Notes: a model not told the origin generated them from the sequence alone. Shown: positions 16,883 to 25,332, counted from the first letter of the stretch. The stretch: 64,000 nucleotides of DNA from CAWKDG01 sp963848355 (GCA_963848355.1 CAWKDG010000001.1:558001-622000); one strand, 5' to 3'. Translations and numbers: made by a program.

Positions 16883-17415
16883 GCAGTGAGGGACTGCTCG
16901 CCCAGATACGGCGCCCATTCGTCGCGGGCACCGCCGGACATGGCCAGCAGCCACACCCGCTGGCGCGGCGCCGCCGGTTGGGTCCGCAGGACCAGCCCGA
17001 CCTCGTGGGGCAGGCGGTCCTCCTTGCGGGTGTTACAGCGGCGACAGGCGGCGACGACGTTGTCCCACGCGTGCAGGCCGCCTCGGCTCCTCGGCAGCAC
17101 GTGATCGATGCTCTCCGCCGCCAACCCGCAGTACTGGCAGTGATGGCCGTCTCGGGCGAAGACGGTGCGCCGGTTGACGGCGACCGTGCGGTCGTGCGGG
17201 ACCCGGACGTAGCGGGCCAGCCGCACCACGGACGGCTCGGGAAAGGCCAACCGCTCGGAGCGGAACGTCCGCGAGGTGGCGTGGACGAGCTCGGCCTTGG
17301 TGCCGAGGACGAGGAGGAGGGCCCGGCGCGTCGACACCACTCCGAGGGGCTCGAAGGTGGCGTTCAGGACCAGCGCACGACTCGTTCCCGCGGCACCAGG
17401 CTCTCTCGCCCCCAT
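16879..17415 (-). CDS. HNH endonuclease family protein
   Basis: Protein of 178 residues with an intact HNH/beta-beta-alpha-metal motif in the second half: CQYCG, then IDHVLPRSRGG, WDNVVAACRRCNTRK, carrying two CxxC zinc knuckles and the catalytic DH. The first half (ALVLNATFEPLGVVSTRRALLLVL) matches the N-terminal extension of the widespread actinobacterial chromosomal HNH proteins, whose cellular role is unknown. ATG at 17413-17415 lies six bases after a TAGCCT -10 (17422-17427), so the mRNA is probably leaderless. It is coupled to the lipoate-ligase-like gene. Confidence 0.88.
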   Translation of the reverse strand: MGAREPGAAGTSRALVLNATFEPLGVVSTRRALLLVLGTKAELVHATSRTFRSERLAFPEPSVVRLARYVRVPHDRTVAVNRRTVFARDGHHCQYCGLAAESIDHVLPRSRGGLHAWDNVVAACRRCNTRKEDRLPHEVGLVLRTQPAAPRQRVWLLAMSGGARDEWAPYLGEQSLTA

Positions 17416-17508
17416 GAACCGAGGCTACTCCTCCGCGCTCGGCTCCCCCCGTCGCAGCCCGCCGGTGACGGCCGCCGCCCGCCGCGCCGCCGTCGAGGTG
17501 GGAACGCT

Positions 17509-17769
17509 TCAGGGGCGGCGCCAGTGCCGCATGTCCCGGCTCCAGCGCAGGAACGATCGCACGTCCTGTGCGCCGGGCACTGCCTCCCCGGTGCCGCCAT
17601 AGGCCGTCTCCATGCGGAAGCGCCACAACCGGCGGTCGGGCAGCGGCACCGGCGGCCACCGGTGCCACCATCCGGGCCGCGCCAGACGCAGGACCTGGAC
17701 TACGGCCACCGGCCACAACCACGGGCGCACCACCACGCTGACCACGACGGTGGCCATCGCCCGTCTCAC
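17509..17769 (-). CDS. Small basic membrane-associated protein, unknown function
   Basis: Eighty-six residues starting with GTG at 17767-17769, which overlaps the ROK kinase stop as GTGA. The N-terminal third is hydrophobic (ATVVVSVVVRPWLWPVAVVQVL, about residues 6-27), followed by a Trp/Arg-rich part with GWWHRWPPVPLP and RFRMETAYGG, ending RSFLRWSRDMRHWRRP. I recognise no domain. The overlap, the codon use like that of the neighbours and the single amphipathic/TM segment support a real gene; a much longer frame over ROK is a shadow. Confidence 0.65.
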   Translation of the reverse strand: MRRAMATVVVSVVVRPWLWPVAVVQVLRLARPGWWHRWPPVPLPDRRLWRFRMETAYGGTGEAVPGAQDVRSFLRWSRDMRHWRRP

Positions 17770-18680
17770 GGTCGCCCACCGAGGACGTCGACGCCGCAAC
17801 CAGCCCATCCGACGGCGCCCGCCCCCACGAGCGGACCCCGCTCGGCCAGGCCGGCGGGGACGATGACGGCCGACCGGGTGAAGGACAGACAGGCGCGTCG
17901 ATGCATCTCCACGTTGGCGGCGGCGAAGAACGGGGCTCCGTAGCCGAGCGCCACCGAACCGGCCACGACGATCAGCTCGATATCGAGCGCGCTCACCAGG
18001 GAGGCGACGGCGCGGCCGACAAGCAGTCCGCACCGGGTCACCAGCGCCGCCGGCGCCTGCGCCGCCGGCCGGCCGGTGACGGCGGCGATGGCGGTCCCCG
18101 ACGCCTCGGCTTCGAGACACCCGCGCGCCCCGCACGCGCACCGCCGGCCATCGGGCTCGACGATGACGTGCCCGACATGACCGGCGTTGCCGGTGGCGCC
18201 GTGCACCAGCCGGCCGTCGAGAACGATGCCCCCGCCCACTCCGGTCGAGACCACCATGGCGAGAAAGTTCCGCCGATCCCGAGCGGCGCCGACCCACCCT
18301 TCGGCCAGGGCCAGGGCTTTGGCGTCGTTGTCGAGCGCCGTCGGGAGGCCGGTGAGGTCGGCCACCCGCTGGCGCAGGGGGAATCCCCGCCATGCGGGGA
18401 TGTTCAGGGGCGACACCGTGCCGGCGGCGAGATCCATCGGTCCGCCGCATCCGATCCCACAGGCGACGATCTCTCCGACCGCCCCCGGCCCCCGGTCAGC
18501 GGCGCCGGACCCTCGGGCGAGCACGCCGCCCACGACGGCCCGCAGCGCGGCGAAGAGGTCGTCGGCGTCGTGGGACGGGGGTGTCGCCACACGGTCGTGG
18601 TCGAGGAGGTCGCCCTGGCGCGTGACGAGCCCGGCGGCGATCTTGCTCCCGCCGACGTCGACAGCCAGGCAGACGTCCAC
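17766..18680 (-). CDS. ROK-family sugar kinase (glucokinase-like)
   Basis: Cytoplasmic ROK protein of about 305 residues. The ATP phosphate-binding motif is AVDVGGSKIAAGLV; substrate motifs are DNDAKALALAE and GATGNAGHVGHVIV; STGVGGGIVLDGRLV is the second phosphate loop; the zinc site is CACGARGCLE, the ROK signature. There is no N-terminal winged helix, so it is a kinase rather than a repressor; glucose is the likely but unproven substrate. The GTG at 18678-18680 is preferred because a TAGCGT -10 (18688-18693) ends seven bases before it; the GTG at 18687-18689 overlaps that -10. Confidence 0.88.
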   Translation of the reverse strand: MDVCLAVDVGGSKIAAGLVTRQGDLLDHDRVATPPSHDADDLFAALRAVVGGVLARGSGAADRGPGAVGEIVACGIGCGGPMDLAAGTVSPLNIPAWRGFPLRQRVADLTGLPTALDNDAKALALAEGWVGAARDRRNFLAMVVSTGVGGGIVLDGRLVHGATGNAGHVGHVIVEPDGRRCACGARGCLEAEASGTAIAAVTGRPAAQAPAALVTRCGLLVGRAVASLVSALDIELIVVAGSVALGYGAPFFAAANVEMHRRACLSFTRSAVIVPAGLAERGPLVGAGAVGWAGCGVDVLGGRP

Positions 18681-18761
18681 GCCCGGCACGCTAACGCGAC
18701 GTCGCCGGCGGCCGGCGCTGGATCCCCGGCGGTCAGAGCCGACCGGCCGGGCACCCCACCG

Positions 18762-19136
18762 CTACTGGTTCCGGCGGAACCTCTCGCGCATCTTGGTCCG
18801 GGCGTCGTTGATGACGTTGCCGATGCCGTCAGAGCGCAGCGATCGGCCGATGTCCTCGATGCCCGCCTTCCCCATCCGCCGGAGGTTGGTCCAGAAACTG
18901 ACCAACGAGGCGAACATGATGAGGACCCCGAGGAATCCGATGAAGACCGACGTCGTGAAGAACACCACCATCACGGCCAGGCCGACGACGAACCCGAGGA
19001 TGGACCACTTGAGGTAGCGGCCGGCATACCGGTAGACGTTCTCCTGCCGGACCCGGTTGGCGAAAGCCGGGTCGTCGTGATACAAGGCCTGCTCCAACTC
19101 CTGCAGCACTCGTTGCTCGTGCTCGGAGAGCGGCAC
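18762..19136 (-). CDS. DUF3040 family membrane protein
   Basis: Actinobacterial DUF3040 protein of 124 residues: it begins PLSEHEQRVLQELEQALYHDDPAFA, the family hallmark, followed by two adjacent membrane helices (about 43-62 and 64-85) and a basic soluble tail. Function is unknown; homologues are widespread next to division or SOS genes in Actinomycetota. GTG at 19134-19136 has GGAAGGGG upstream. The gap to dinB (19137-19319) is less G+C-rich than the surroundings and contains two TATTCT hexamers (19170-19195) that may serve as -10 elements. Confidence 0.85.
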   Translation of the reverse strand: MPLSEHEQRVLQELEQALYHDDPAFANRVRQENVYRYAGRYLKWSILGFVVGLAVMVVFFTTSVFIGFLGVLIMFASLVSFWTNLRRMGKAGIEDIGRSLRSDGIGNVINDARTKMRERFRRNQ

Positions 19137-19319
19137 CCGAACCCCTTCCTACCGCGTCATCTTCAAATGGAGAATACAAATGCAGAATACGGCTCGCTCA
19201 ATCTTCGCGCAGTCACCACAGGCTGACAACGGAGCCCCGACATCGGATTCGCAATCCCCTTCGCCCCATCGGACGCCAAAGGACCAGGTCAGACGCCGAT
19301 TCGAGCGGACAGCCCCCCT

Positions 19320-20709
19320 TCAAGTTTCTTTCCCGCCACGCGACGGCTCACCGGGACCGTCGGCGGGCGCGTCGGGCCGGTCACTCGGCCCCCACTGGGT
19401 GTCGCCCCGTCGCTTCACACCCAGTCCGGAGCGACCGATCAAGGTGGCCGGTCCCACCGAGCCGTGGCCGTACCGGGAGCGGATGGCCGTCACGGCCGCC
19501 TCCACCTCTTCCCATCCCCGTCCGTGGACCTCCACCGGGAGGGCCGGGACGGCCGGGAGGGCCGGGACGGCCGACCCCTCGTCGCGGCGTGTCGCCGGCG
19601 CTGTCGCCGGCGCTGTCGCCGCCGGGCGCGGCGTCGGCGAACGACAGCTGCTGCGCGTCGGAGCCGGCGCGCACGAGGCCGGACAGCGACACGCCGAGGA
19701 GACGGACCCCGGGGGCGAGGTCGACCCCGTCGAGGAGAGCACCGGCGACGGCCCCGATGGCCCGGGGTGAGTCGAGGGCACTCGACACGGTGTGCGAACG
19801 GGTGATGGTGGCGTGGTCGCCGAAGCGGACCTTGACGGTAACCGTCCGTCCCCGCAGTCCCGCCTCGCGCAGACGTGTCCCGACGGCATCGGACATCCGC
19901 ACGACGTGGCGGTGGGCGGCATCGTGCTCGTGCAGATCGGCGGCGAACGTCTCTTCGTGACCGACCGACTTCACCTCCTGGACGGCCACCACCGACCGGG
20001 TGTCCTCGCCGCGCGCCAGCGCGGCCAGATGGCGGCCGTGGGCCTCGCCCACCACCCGGCACAACGTCTCGACGGAGATGGCGGCCAGATCCCCCACCGT
20101 CACCACGCCGAGATCGGAGAGCCTCTTCCCGGTGGCGGCGCCCACGCCCCACAGGGCGCGCACGGGCAGCGGGTGCAGGAAGGCCAGCTCGCCGTCGGGG
20201 GGAACGACGACGACCCCGGGGCCCGGTCGCGGCCCTTCCAGGGCCGCCGTCGGTTTGGCGGCCCTGGAGGCCAGCTTGGCCAGCAGCTTCGAACGGGCCA
20301 CGCCGACCGCGCAGTTGAGCCGCAGGCTCTCGCGCACCGCCTCGCGGATGGCGCCGGCGATCGTCGGAGGCGGACCGAGGGTCCGACGAGCCCCGGCGAC
20401 GTCGAGGAAGGCCTCGTCCAGTCCGATGCCCTCCACCACCGGGGTGAAGTCGTGGAGAACCTCGTGGAAGCGGACGCTCACTTCGGCGTAGCGCGAGTAC
20501 CGGCCCGACAGGAACACGGCGTGGGGACACCGACGACGAGCTTCGACCGACGACATGGCCGAGTGGATGCCGAAGGCGCGTGCCTCGTAGGTGCAGGCGG
20601 CGACGACACCGCGCGTCCCCGAACCACCCACGATCACCGGTCGTCCCGCCAGGGTGGGGTCGTCGAGAACCTCCACGGCGGCGAAGAAGGCATCGAGGTC
20701 CACGTGCAT
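19320..20709 (-). CDS. dinB: DNA polymerase IV (DinB), frameshifted near the C-terminus
   Basis: Y-family translesion polymerase. The palm has HVDLDAFFAAVE and GIGLDEAFLDVAG (metal ligands); then SRAAKPTAALEG, the thumb helix-hairpin-helix ALWGVGAATGKRLSDLGVVTVGDLA, and the little-finger domain to GVSLSGLV. The expected C-terminal tail (GWEEVEAAVTAIRSRYG, LIGRSGLGVKRRGD) is present but in the next frame; an extra base at about 19560-19600, within repeats of GACAGCGCCGGC and GTCCCGGCCCTCC, separates them. Removing one base gives about 462 residues. ATG at 20707-20709 is used; GTG at 20764-20766 is an alternative. Often SOS-controlled, but no LexA box lies directly upstream. Confidence 0.9.
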
Positions 20710-20770
20710 CACGGTGCAGGCGTCGTAGGCGCCGGCGCCGTCCCCCGGACCCTTCGATCCGGTCACGGGC

Positions 20771-21481
20771 TCAGACGCTGAGCCGGAGCCGCCGGAAGCC
20801 CTCGGCGAAGGCCACCCCGGCCCGGCGGCCGTCCTCGGCCGCCCGCGTGCGCACAGCCCCGGCGGCCCACTCGCCGTCATCGGCGAACTGGCTGCGGTGG
20901 CACGAGACGGCGCTGGCCTTCTCGTCGATCGTGGCCGAGACGTCCACCCACACCGTCGGTTCGAGGGTCCCCGACAGAAGCACGGTCTCCACCTGATGCA
21001 CCGCACCGGCGTCGGGGAAGTAGAGGGGCAGCGCGGCGGCCGGCGAGATGGCGTCGAGGACGGCGAAGCCGACGATGCGATGGTCGCGGTGGTTGAAGTA
21101 GTCCTCTCCGAAGAAGACGGCGGTCGGATCGGGACACAGGACCATGGTCGGGCGCAAGCGCCTGATCCAGCCGACCAGCTCGCCCCGGAAGGCGTCGTCG
21201 TCGGTGAGCTCCCCGTCCCGGTAGCCGAGGACGTGCTGCTCGGTCAGGCCGAGGAGCTTGGCTGCTTCGTCGCACTCGGCCGCCCTTCGCCGGGCCAGCT
21301 GTCGGGGATCGACCGTCGGATCGGTGGTGCCCTTGTCGCCGTTGGTGCACAGCACCACGTGCACCTCCGACCCGTGTCGGGCGAACCGGGCCAGTGTGCC
21401 CCCGCACGACACGTCGGGGTCGTCGGGATGGGCGTAGATGGCCAGGACCTTGTCGGGAATGGTCTCGAGCAGCTGCGCCAC
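20771..21481 (-). CDS. PIG-L family N-deacetylase
   Basis: Zinc-dependent LmbE/PIG-L deacetylase of 236 residues. The N-terminal motif AIYAHPDDPDVSCGGTLARFA carries the metal ligands (H, D, D) and HRDHR near residue 112 the third ligand. Relatives deacetylate GlcNAc-inositol or act as mycothiol S-conjugate amidases; the substrate here is not evident. The usual AHPDDE reads AHPDDPD. GTG at 21479-21481 lies seven bases after nrdR, suggesting an nrdR-PIG-L-dinB operon. Confidence 0.85.
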   Translation of the reverse strand: MAQLLETIPDKVLAIYAHPDDPDVSCGGTLARFARHGSEVHVVLCTNGDKGTTDPTVDPRQLARRRAAECDEAAKLLGLTEQHVLGYRDGELTDDDAFRGELVGWIRRLRPTMVLCPDPTAVFFGEDYFNHRDHRIVGFAVLDAISPAAALPLYFPDAGAVHQVETVLLSGTLEPTVWVDVSATIDEKASAVSCHRSQFADDGEWAAGAVRTRAAEDGRRAGVAFAEGFRRLRLSV

Positions 21482-21487
21482 CGCCGC

Positions 21488-21958
21488 TCAGCTCTTTCGT
21501 TTCGGCTCTGTCGTCTTGGTGAGGAGGCCCACTTCACGTTGGAAGTCGCCGATGTCGGCGAACCCCTTGTACACGGAGGCGAACCGGAGGTAGGCCACGT
21601 CGTCGAGGGCGCGTAGTCGTTCGAGGACGGCCACCCCGATCTGCTGGCTCGTCACCTCGGCACCCTCCCCCCGCAACGCCTCCTCGACCTGTTGGGCCAG
21701 ATCCTCGAGCTGCTCCTCGGTGACGGGCCTGTTCTTGGTGGCGGCGCGCACACCGGCCACCACCTTGACCCGGTCGAACGGCTCTCTCTGGCCGGCGCGT
21801 TTGCCCACCCACAGCGGAGCTTCCTCGAGGCGCTCGTAGGTGGTGAACCGGCGCCCACAGGACAGGCATTCCCGGCGTCGACGGATGACGATGCCTTCTT
21901 CGACCAGGCGTGAGTCGACGACCTTGTCGTCGAGGCTCTGACACCACGGACACCGCAC
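21488..21958 (-). CDS. nrdR: Ribonucleotide reductase repressor NrdR
   Basis: Nucleotide-sensing repressor of ribonucleotide reductase genes (156 residues). The zinc ribbon is CPWC near residue 3 and CLSCGRRFTTYE near 31; the ATP-cone domain follows (FDRVKVVAGVRAATKNRPV to DDVAYLRFASVYKGFADIGDF). It has the family's normal length. GTG at 21956-21958 begins six bases after a TAGGTT -10 (21965-21970), so its mRNA is probably leaderless. Being next to lexA is typical of actinomycetes. Confidence 0.97.
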   Translation of the reverse strand: MRCPWCQSLDDKVVDSRLVEEGIVIRRRRECLSCGRRFTTYERLEEAPLWVGKRAGQREPFDRVKVVAGVRAATKNRPVTEEQLEDLAQQVEEALRGEGAEVTSQQIGVAVLERLRALDDVAYLRFASVYKGFADIGDFQREVGLLTKTTEPKRKS

Positions 21959-21988
21959 ACGGCCAACCTAGTTCCGACCGGAGTCAGG

Positions 21989-22477
21989 TCAGGGAAGGAG
22001 CAGCCGCTCCCCCGGTCTGAGCGTCCCTCCACCGAGCTGCTCGCTCAGCCTCGTCATCACCGGTCGGGGATCACCCTGCGGATCGAGCCTCTCGGCGATC
22101 GACCACAGCGTGTCCCCCGACCGAACGACGTAGACGGTGTGGGGTGAGAGGGTGGTCCCGACCGCGACCGGACCCGGCGCTGCGAGACCTTTGCCCCCCC
22201 GTCCGCCCCAGGGGGCGGCGAGGAGGACGAGAACGACCACGGCCACGATGGCGAGCAGGAGGTGGCGGCGACGGACGGCGGCGGCCCGGGCCGCGGCCCG
22301 GGGATCGTCGCATCGCCCGTAGACAGGACGGGGCCGATGAGGACCGGGCTCGGGCACCGGGCTCCGGCCGGGACCACCGGGTCGGAACACCGGGAACCCG
22401 GGCGCCACGCTCCGGTACGTCGTGTGCGTACGCCGACGCCTGACCGGGGGCTCCCCGACGGGCACGGTGGACGTCAT
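21989..22477 (-). CDS. LysM-domain SOS cell-division protein (DivS/ChiZ position)
   Basis: Bitopic protein of 162 residues: a basic Pro/Arg-rich cytoplasmic part (1-80), one transmembrane helix (HLLLAIVAVVVLVLLAAPW), a short linker, and a C-terminal LysM domain (HTVYVVRSGDTLWSIAERLDP...TLRPGERLLL). It is divergent from lexA and its promoter carries two LexA boxes, the arrangement of Mycobacterium chiZ (Rv2719c) and of other SOS-induced division inhibitors such as YneA. ATG at 22475-22477. By position and architecture it probably delays division after DNA damage; sequence similarity to those proteins beyond LysM is not obvious. Confidence 0.8.
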   Translation of the reverse strand: MTSTVPVGEPPVRRRRTHTTYRSVAPGFPVFRPGGPGRSPVPEPGPHRPRPVYGRCDDPRAAARAAAVRRRHLLLAIVAVVVLVLLAAPWGGRGGKGLAAPGPVAVGTTLSPHTVYVVRSGDTLWSIAERLDPQGDPRPVMTRLSEQLGGGTLRPGERLLLP

Positions 22478-22524
22478 AACCGGCGCACCGGTGCTCACAG
22501 GGGCTTCCCGGGCACAGTCGGCTC

Positions 22525-22538
22525 CGAACGTGTGTTCG
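22525..22538. promoter_or_regulatory. LexA box 1 (CGAACGTGTGTTCG)
   Basis: Palindromic match to the actinobacterial/Gram-positive SOS box CGAAC-N4-GTTCG. It lies about 12 bases downstream of the LysM gene -10 element, over or just after the transcription start. Confidence 0.88.
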
Positions 22539-22549
22539 TCATACGTGTC

Positions 22550-22578
22550 ATATGACCACGAACACACGTTCGTGTCAA
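22550..22578 (-). promoter_or_regulatory. Promoter of the LysM SOS gene (TTGACA-17-TCATAT)
   Basis: The minus strand has a consensus -35 TTGACA (22573-22578) and TCATAT (22550-22555) with 17 bases between. LexA box 2 fills most of the spacer, so repressor and RNA polymerase cannot bind together. Confidence 0.7.
22559..22572. promoter_or_regulatory. LexA box 2 (CGAACACACGTTCG)
   Basis: Second palindromic SOS box, centred 34 bases from box 1 and lying between the -35 and -10 of the LysM gene promoter. Confidence 0.9.
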
Positions 22579-22635
22579 TGACCGGTCGTGATCTCATGGC
22601 CCGAGGATGGCAGGAGGGTGTGACACCGACCCTGA

Positions 22636-22649
22636 CGAACAGGTGTTTG
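22636..22649. promoter_or_regulatory. LexA box 3 (CGAACAGGTGTTTG)
   Basis: One-mismatch SOS box (GTTTG instead of GTTCG) whose right end overlaps the proposed lexA -35 (TTTGCC, 22646-22651). Weaker than the other three by sequence. Confidence 0.7.
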
Positions 22650-22675
22650 CCTCGACGGGCCGGTGCGGCTAGGTT
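22646..22675 (+). promoter_or_regulatory. lexA promoter (TTTGCC-18-TAGGTT)
   Basis: TTTGCC (22646-22651) and TAGGTT (22670-22675) with an 18-base spacer, 64 bases upstream of the lexA ATG. The -35 is overlapped by LexA box 3 and the start site by box 4, which predicts autorepression. Confidence 0.6.
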
Positions 22676-22679
22676 GTCA

Positions 22680-22693
22680 CGAACTGGTGTTCG
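22680..22693. promoter_or_regulatory. LexA box 4 (CGAACTGGTGTTCG)
   Basis: SOS box with both conserved half-sites intact, at the predicted lexA transcription start. Confidence 0.88.
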
Positions 22694-22738
22694 CCCTTGG
22701 ACGGCGCGGCGGGCACCCCGGCACGGAGGCACGGCACC

Positions 22739-23368
22739 ATGGCGGAAGCATTGACCGGCAAGAGGCAGCAGATCCTCGAGTTCATCGGTGACCGGGTCAG
22801 GGAGCACGGCTATCCCCCGTCGGTCCGGGAGATCGGCGAGGCGGTGGGGCTGACGTCGTCGTCCACCGTCCACGCCCATCTGGCCGTCCTCCAGCGCGAG
22901 GGCTACCTCCGACGCGACCCGACCAAGCCGCGCGCCATCGAGGTCCTCTACGACCCGTCCTCGAAGGCCCAGATGGCGGCGCGTCCCATGCGGACGGTCC
23001 CCTTGATCGGTGACGTCGCCGCCGGTACCGGAGTACTCGCCAGTGAGAACGTCGAGGAGCTGCTCCCGCTGCCCGAGGACTTCACCGGAACGGGCTCGCT
23101 GTTCATGTTGCGGGTCCGGGGCGAGTCGATGATCGAGGCCGGGATCCTCGACGGCGACTATGTCGTCGTCCGCCAGCAGCCCGACGCCGACAACGGCGAC
23201 GTCGTCGTGGCCGGCATTCCCGACGACGAGGCCACCGTGAAAACCTTCACCCGTCGTGGAGGGAAGGTCGTGCTCACTCCGGCCAACCCCGTCTTCTCGG
23301 CCATGGAACTCGACCCGGCCGACGTGACGATCTACGGCCGGGTCGTGACCGTCCTGCGTCGCCTTTAG
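22739..23368 (+). CDS. lexA: SOS repressor LexA
   Basis: Repressor of the DNA-damage response that cleaves itself when RecA is activated (209 residues). The winged-helix DNA-binding domain (KRQQILEFIGDRVREHGYPPSVREIGEAVGL, with SSSTVHAHL as the recognition region) is followed by the cleavage site DVAAG-TG (Ala-Gly bond), the catalytic Ser in RGESMIEAGI and the Lys in ATVKTF. ATG at 22739 has GGAGG nine bases upstream; the in-frame TTG at 22697 lies too close to the promoter. It is divergent from the LysM gene and its TAG overlaps the convergent dapE stop. Confidence 0.97.
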   Translation: MAEALTGKRQQILEFIGDRVREHGYPPSVREIGEAVGLTSSSTVHAHLAVLQREGYLRRDPTKPRAIEVLYDPSSKAQMAARPMRTVPLIGDVAAGTGVLASENVEELLPLPEDFTGTGSLFMLRVRGESMIEAGILDGDYVVVRQQPDADNGDVVVAGIPDDEATVKTFTRRGGKVVLTPANPVFSAMELDPADVTIYGRVVTVLRRL

Positions 23369-24438
23369 GCCACCGGCGTCGTGAGCACCCGGGCCAGCGC
23401 GTCGCGGACGCCGGTGAGCTCGGCCCGCGAGACGTGCTCGCCGGCCGTATGGGCGAGAAGGGGGTCGCCGGGACCGAAGTTGGCCGCCGGGACACCCGCC
23501 GCCGACAACGTGGCGACGTCGGTCCAGCCCAGCTTGGCTCTCGGTGGGCATCCGGTGGCACCGACCAGTCCGGAGAGAAGGGGATGCTCCAGACCGGGGA
23601 GAGCGCCGGCCGCCGCATCGACCACCACGAGGCCGTCACCGACAGAGGGGTCGAGGGCGTCGGCGAGGAGCCGATGGATCTCCGCCTCGGCCGCGTCGAT
23701 GTCGCGGTCGGGGGCGAAGCGGAGGTTGACCGTGATGACGGCGGCGTCGGGGACCACGTTGCTGGCCACGCCGCCACGGACGGCGACGGCCTGGAACTGC
23801 TCGATGTACTCGCAGCCGTCGAGGACGACGCGGCGCGGTCTGTAGTCCTCGAGGGCGCGCAGCACCGGAGCCAGGCGGTGCACGGCGTTGACCCCGGCCC
23901 ACGGACGCGCCGTGTGGGCTCGGCGGCCGGTGACGGTCACCTCCACCCGCATCGTCCCCTGGCAGCCCGCCTCCACCGCCCCTGCGGTGGGCTCGGCCAG
24001 GACGGCGGCGTCGGCGGCGACGATCTCGGGTCTCTCGGAGACGAGCGTGTTCAACCCGTTGTAACGCCGCTCGACCTCTTCGCACGGGTAGAAGAGGAAG
24101 GTGGCGTCGACCGACGGTGAGGGAATAGAGCGGGCCAGATCGAGGAGAACCGCCAGTCCGCCCTTCATGTCGACGGCGCCCAGTCCGGCCAGGGTGTCGC
24201 CGTCCAGGCGGTAGCCGGCGGCGCCGAAAGGCGGAACGGTGTCGAGGTGCCCGGCGAGGAGCAGACGTCGGGCCCGGCCCAGGGTGGTGCGGGCCACGAC
24301 GGTGTCGCCGAAGCGGTCGACGGTGAGGTGACGGACGGGGCGAAGCGCGCTCTCGACGTGGTCGGCCAGGGCCGTCTCGTCGTGGCTCACCGAGGGGATG
24401 TCCACCAGCTCCGCCGTCAGGGCCAACAGGTCGGTCAC
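23365..24438 (-). CDS. dapE: Succinyl-diaminopimelate desuccinylase DapE
   Basis: M20-family zinc amidohydrolase of the succinylase lysine/meso-diaminopimelate pathway (357 residues). Seen are AGHLDTVPPFG (first metal His/Asp), GLGAVDMKGGLAVLLDLA (bridging Asp), FYPCEEVERRYNGL (catalytic Glu-Glu), a dimerisation domain (EVTVTGRRAHTARPWAGVNAVH), and the closing metal-His motif in LLAHTAGEHVS. GTG at 24436-24438, 20 bases after dapD, is used; no SD is obvious, so coupling is likely. Its TAA overlaps the lexA stop on the other strand. Confidence 0.93.
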   Translation of the reverse strand: MTDLLALTAELVDIPSVSHDETALADHVESALRPVRHLTVDRFGDTVVARTTLGRARRLLLAGHLDTVPPFGAAGYRLDGDTLAGLGAVDMKGGLAVLLDLARSIPSPSVDATFLFYPCEEVERRYNGLNTLVSERPEIVAADAAVLAEPTAGAVEAGCQGTMRVEVTVTGRRAHTARPWAGVNAVHRLAPVLRALEDYRPRRVVLDGCEYIEQFQAVAVRGGVASNVVPDAAVITVNLRFAPDRDIDAAEAEIHRLLADALDPSVGDGLVVVDAAAGALPGLEHPLLSGLVGATGCPPRAKLGWTDVATLSAAGVPAANFGPGDPLLAHTAGEHVSRAELTGVRDALARVLTTPVA

Positions 24439-24458
24439 GGAAGTAAGTGCCGTCCCCG

Positions 24459-25286
24459 TCAGATCGAGAGCTGGTGCTCGCGGAGCACGGCCTCGAGTTG
24501 CGCCTTGTCGTGGCGGCGCCCGGGATCGAGGCGCTTGATCACGAGGACGCAGGGCACGAAGAACTCCCCGCCGGGGTACTCCCGGCGACGCGCCGCACCG
24601 ATGGCCACGCACCACGGGGGGACCTCCCCCCGGCTGATCTCGTCCCCCGTCTCGGCGTCGATGACGGGAATGGACGGGTTGAGGATCGTTCCTTCGCCGA
24701 GGACGGCACCGTCGCCGACGCGGGCGCCCTGGGTCACCATGCAGCGACTGCCGATGTTGGCGTCGTCTCCGACCATGACGGGAGCCGCGTTCGGAGGCTC
24801 GAGCACCCCGCCGATACCGACGCCTCCCGCCAGATGGACGCGGGCGCCGATCTGGGCGCACGACCCCACCGTGGCCCACGTGTCGACCATGGTGTCGGAC
24901 CCGACCCGGGCGCCGATGTTCACGTAGGAAGGCATGAGGATGACGCCGCGGTCGAGAAACGACCCCCACCGCGCCGAGGCACCGGGGACCACCCGCACCC
25001 CGGCCGCGCCATAGCCCGTCTTGAGCGGGAGCTTGTCGGCGAATTCGAAGGCGCCGACTTCGGTCGTGGTGATGGCGCGGAGACGGAACAGAAGGAGGAT
25101 GGCCGTCTTCAACCAGGTGTGCACGACGACGTCACCGGTGGACGCGTCCATCTCGGCCACGCGGGCCTGGCCCGAGTCGAGGAGCTCGATGGCCTCGGTC
25201 ACCACCGCCAGGGCATCGAGGTGGGACGGATCGAGCTCCCCGGCGCGCCCCCACAGCTCTTCGATCTGGGACTGGAGGTCGGCCAC
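24459..25286 (-). CDS. dapD: 2,3,4,5-tetrahydropyridine-2,6-dicarboxylate N-succinyltransferase DapD
   Basis: Left-handed beta-helix acyltransferase (275 residues) that succinylates tetrahydrodipicolinate. The hexapeptide-repeat region runs from about residue 105 (RWGSFLDRGVILMPSYVNIGARVGSD through GSCAQIGARVHLAGGVGIGG to VGDGAVLGEGTILNPS), flanked by an alpha-helical N-domain. It resembles the actinobacterial short form. GTG at 25284-25286 starts exactly six bases after a TAACCT -10 (25293-25298), implying a leaderless mRNA. It is followed by dapE and preceded by dapC with a 46-base gap. Confidence 0.93.
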   Translation of the reverse strand: MADLQSQIEELWGRAGELDPSHLDALAVVTEAIELLDSGQARVAEMDASTGDVVVHTWLKTAILLLFRLRAITTTEVGAFEFADKLPLKTGYGAAGVRVVPGASARWGSFLDRGVILMPSYVNIGARVGSDTMVDTWATVGSCAQIGARVHLAGGVGIGGVLEPPNAAPVMVGDDANIGSRCMVTQGARVGDGAVLGEGTILNPSIPVIDAETGDEISRGEVPPWCVAIGAARRREYPGGEFFVPCVLVIKRLDPGRRHDKAQLEAVLREHQLSI

Positions 25287-25332
25287 CGCGCGAGGTTACC
25301 GGCCGCCTGCGTCCTCCCCGGGACCCCCGGCC

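Noticed and set aside
17509..18450. Minus-strand frame of 313 codons covering the small membrane protein
   Set aside because: Its upstream two thirds lie in the ROK kinase gene in another frame and are Arg-rich nonsense; only the last 86 codons from the GTGA junction look real.
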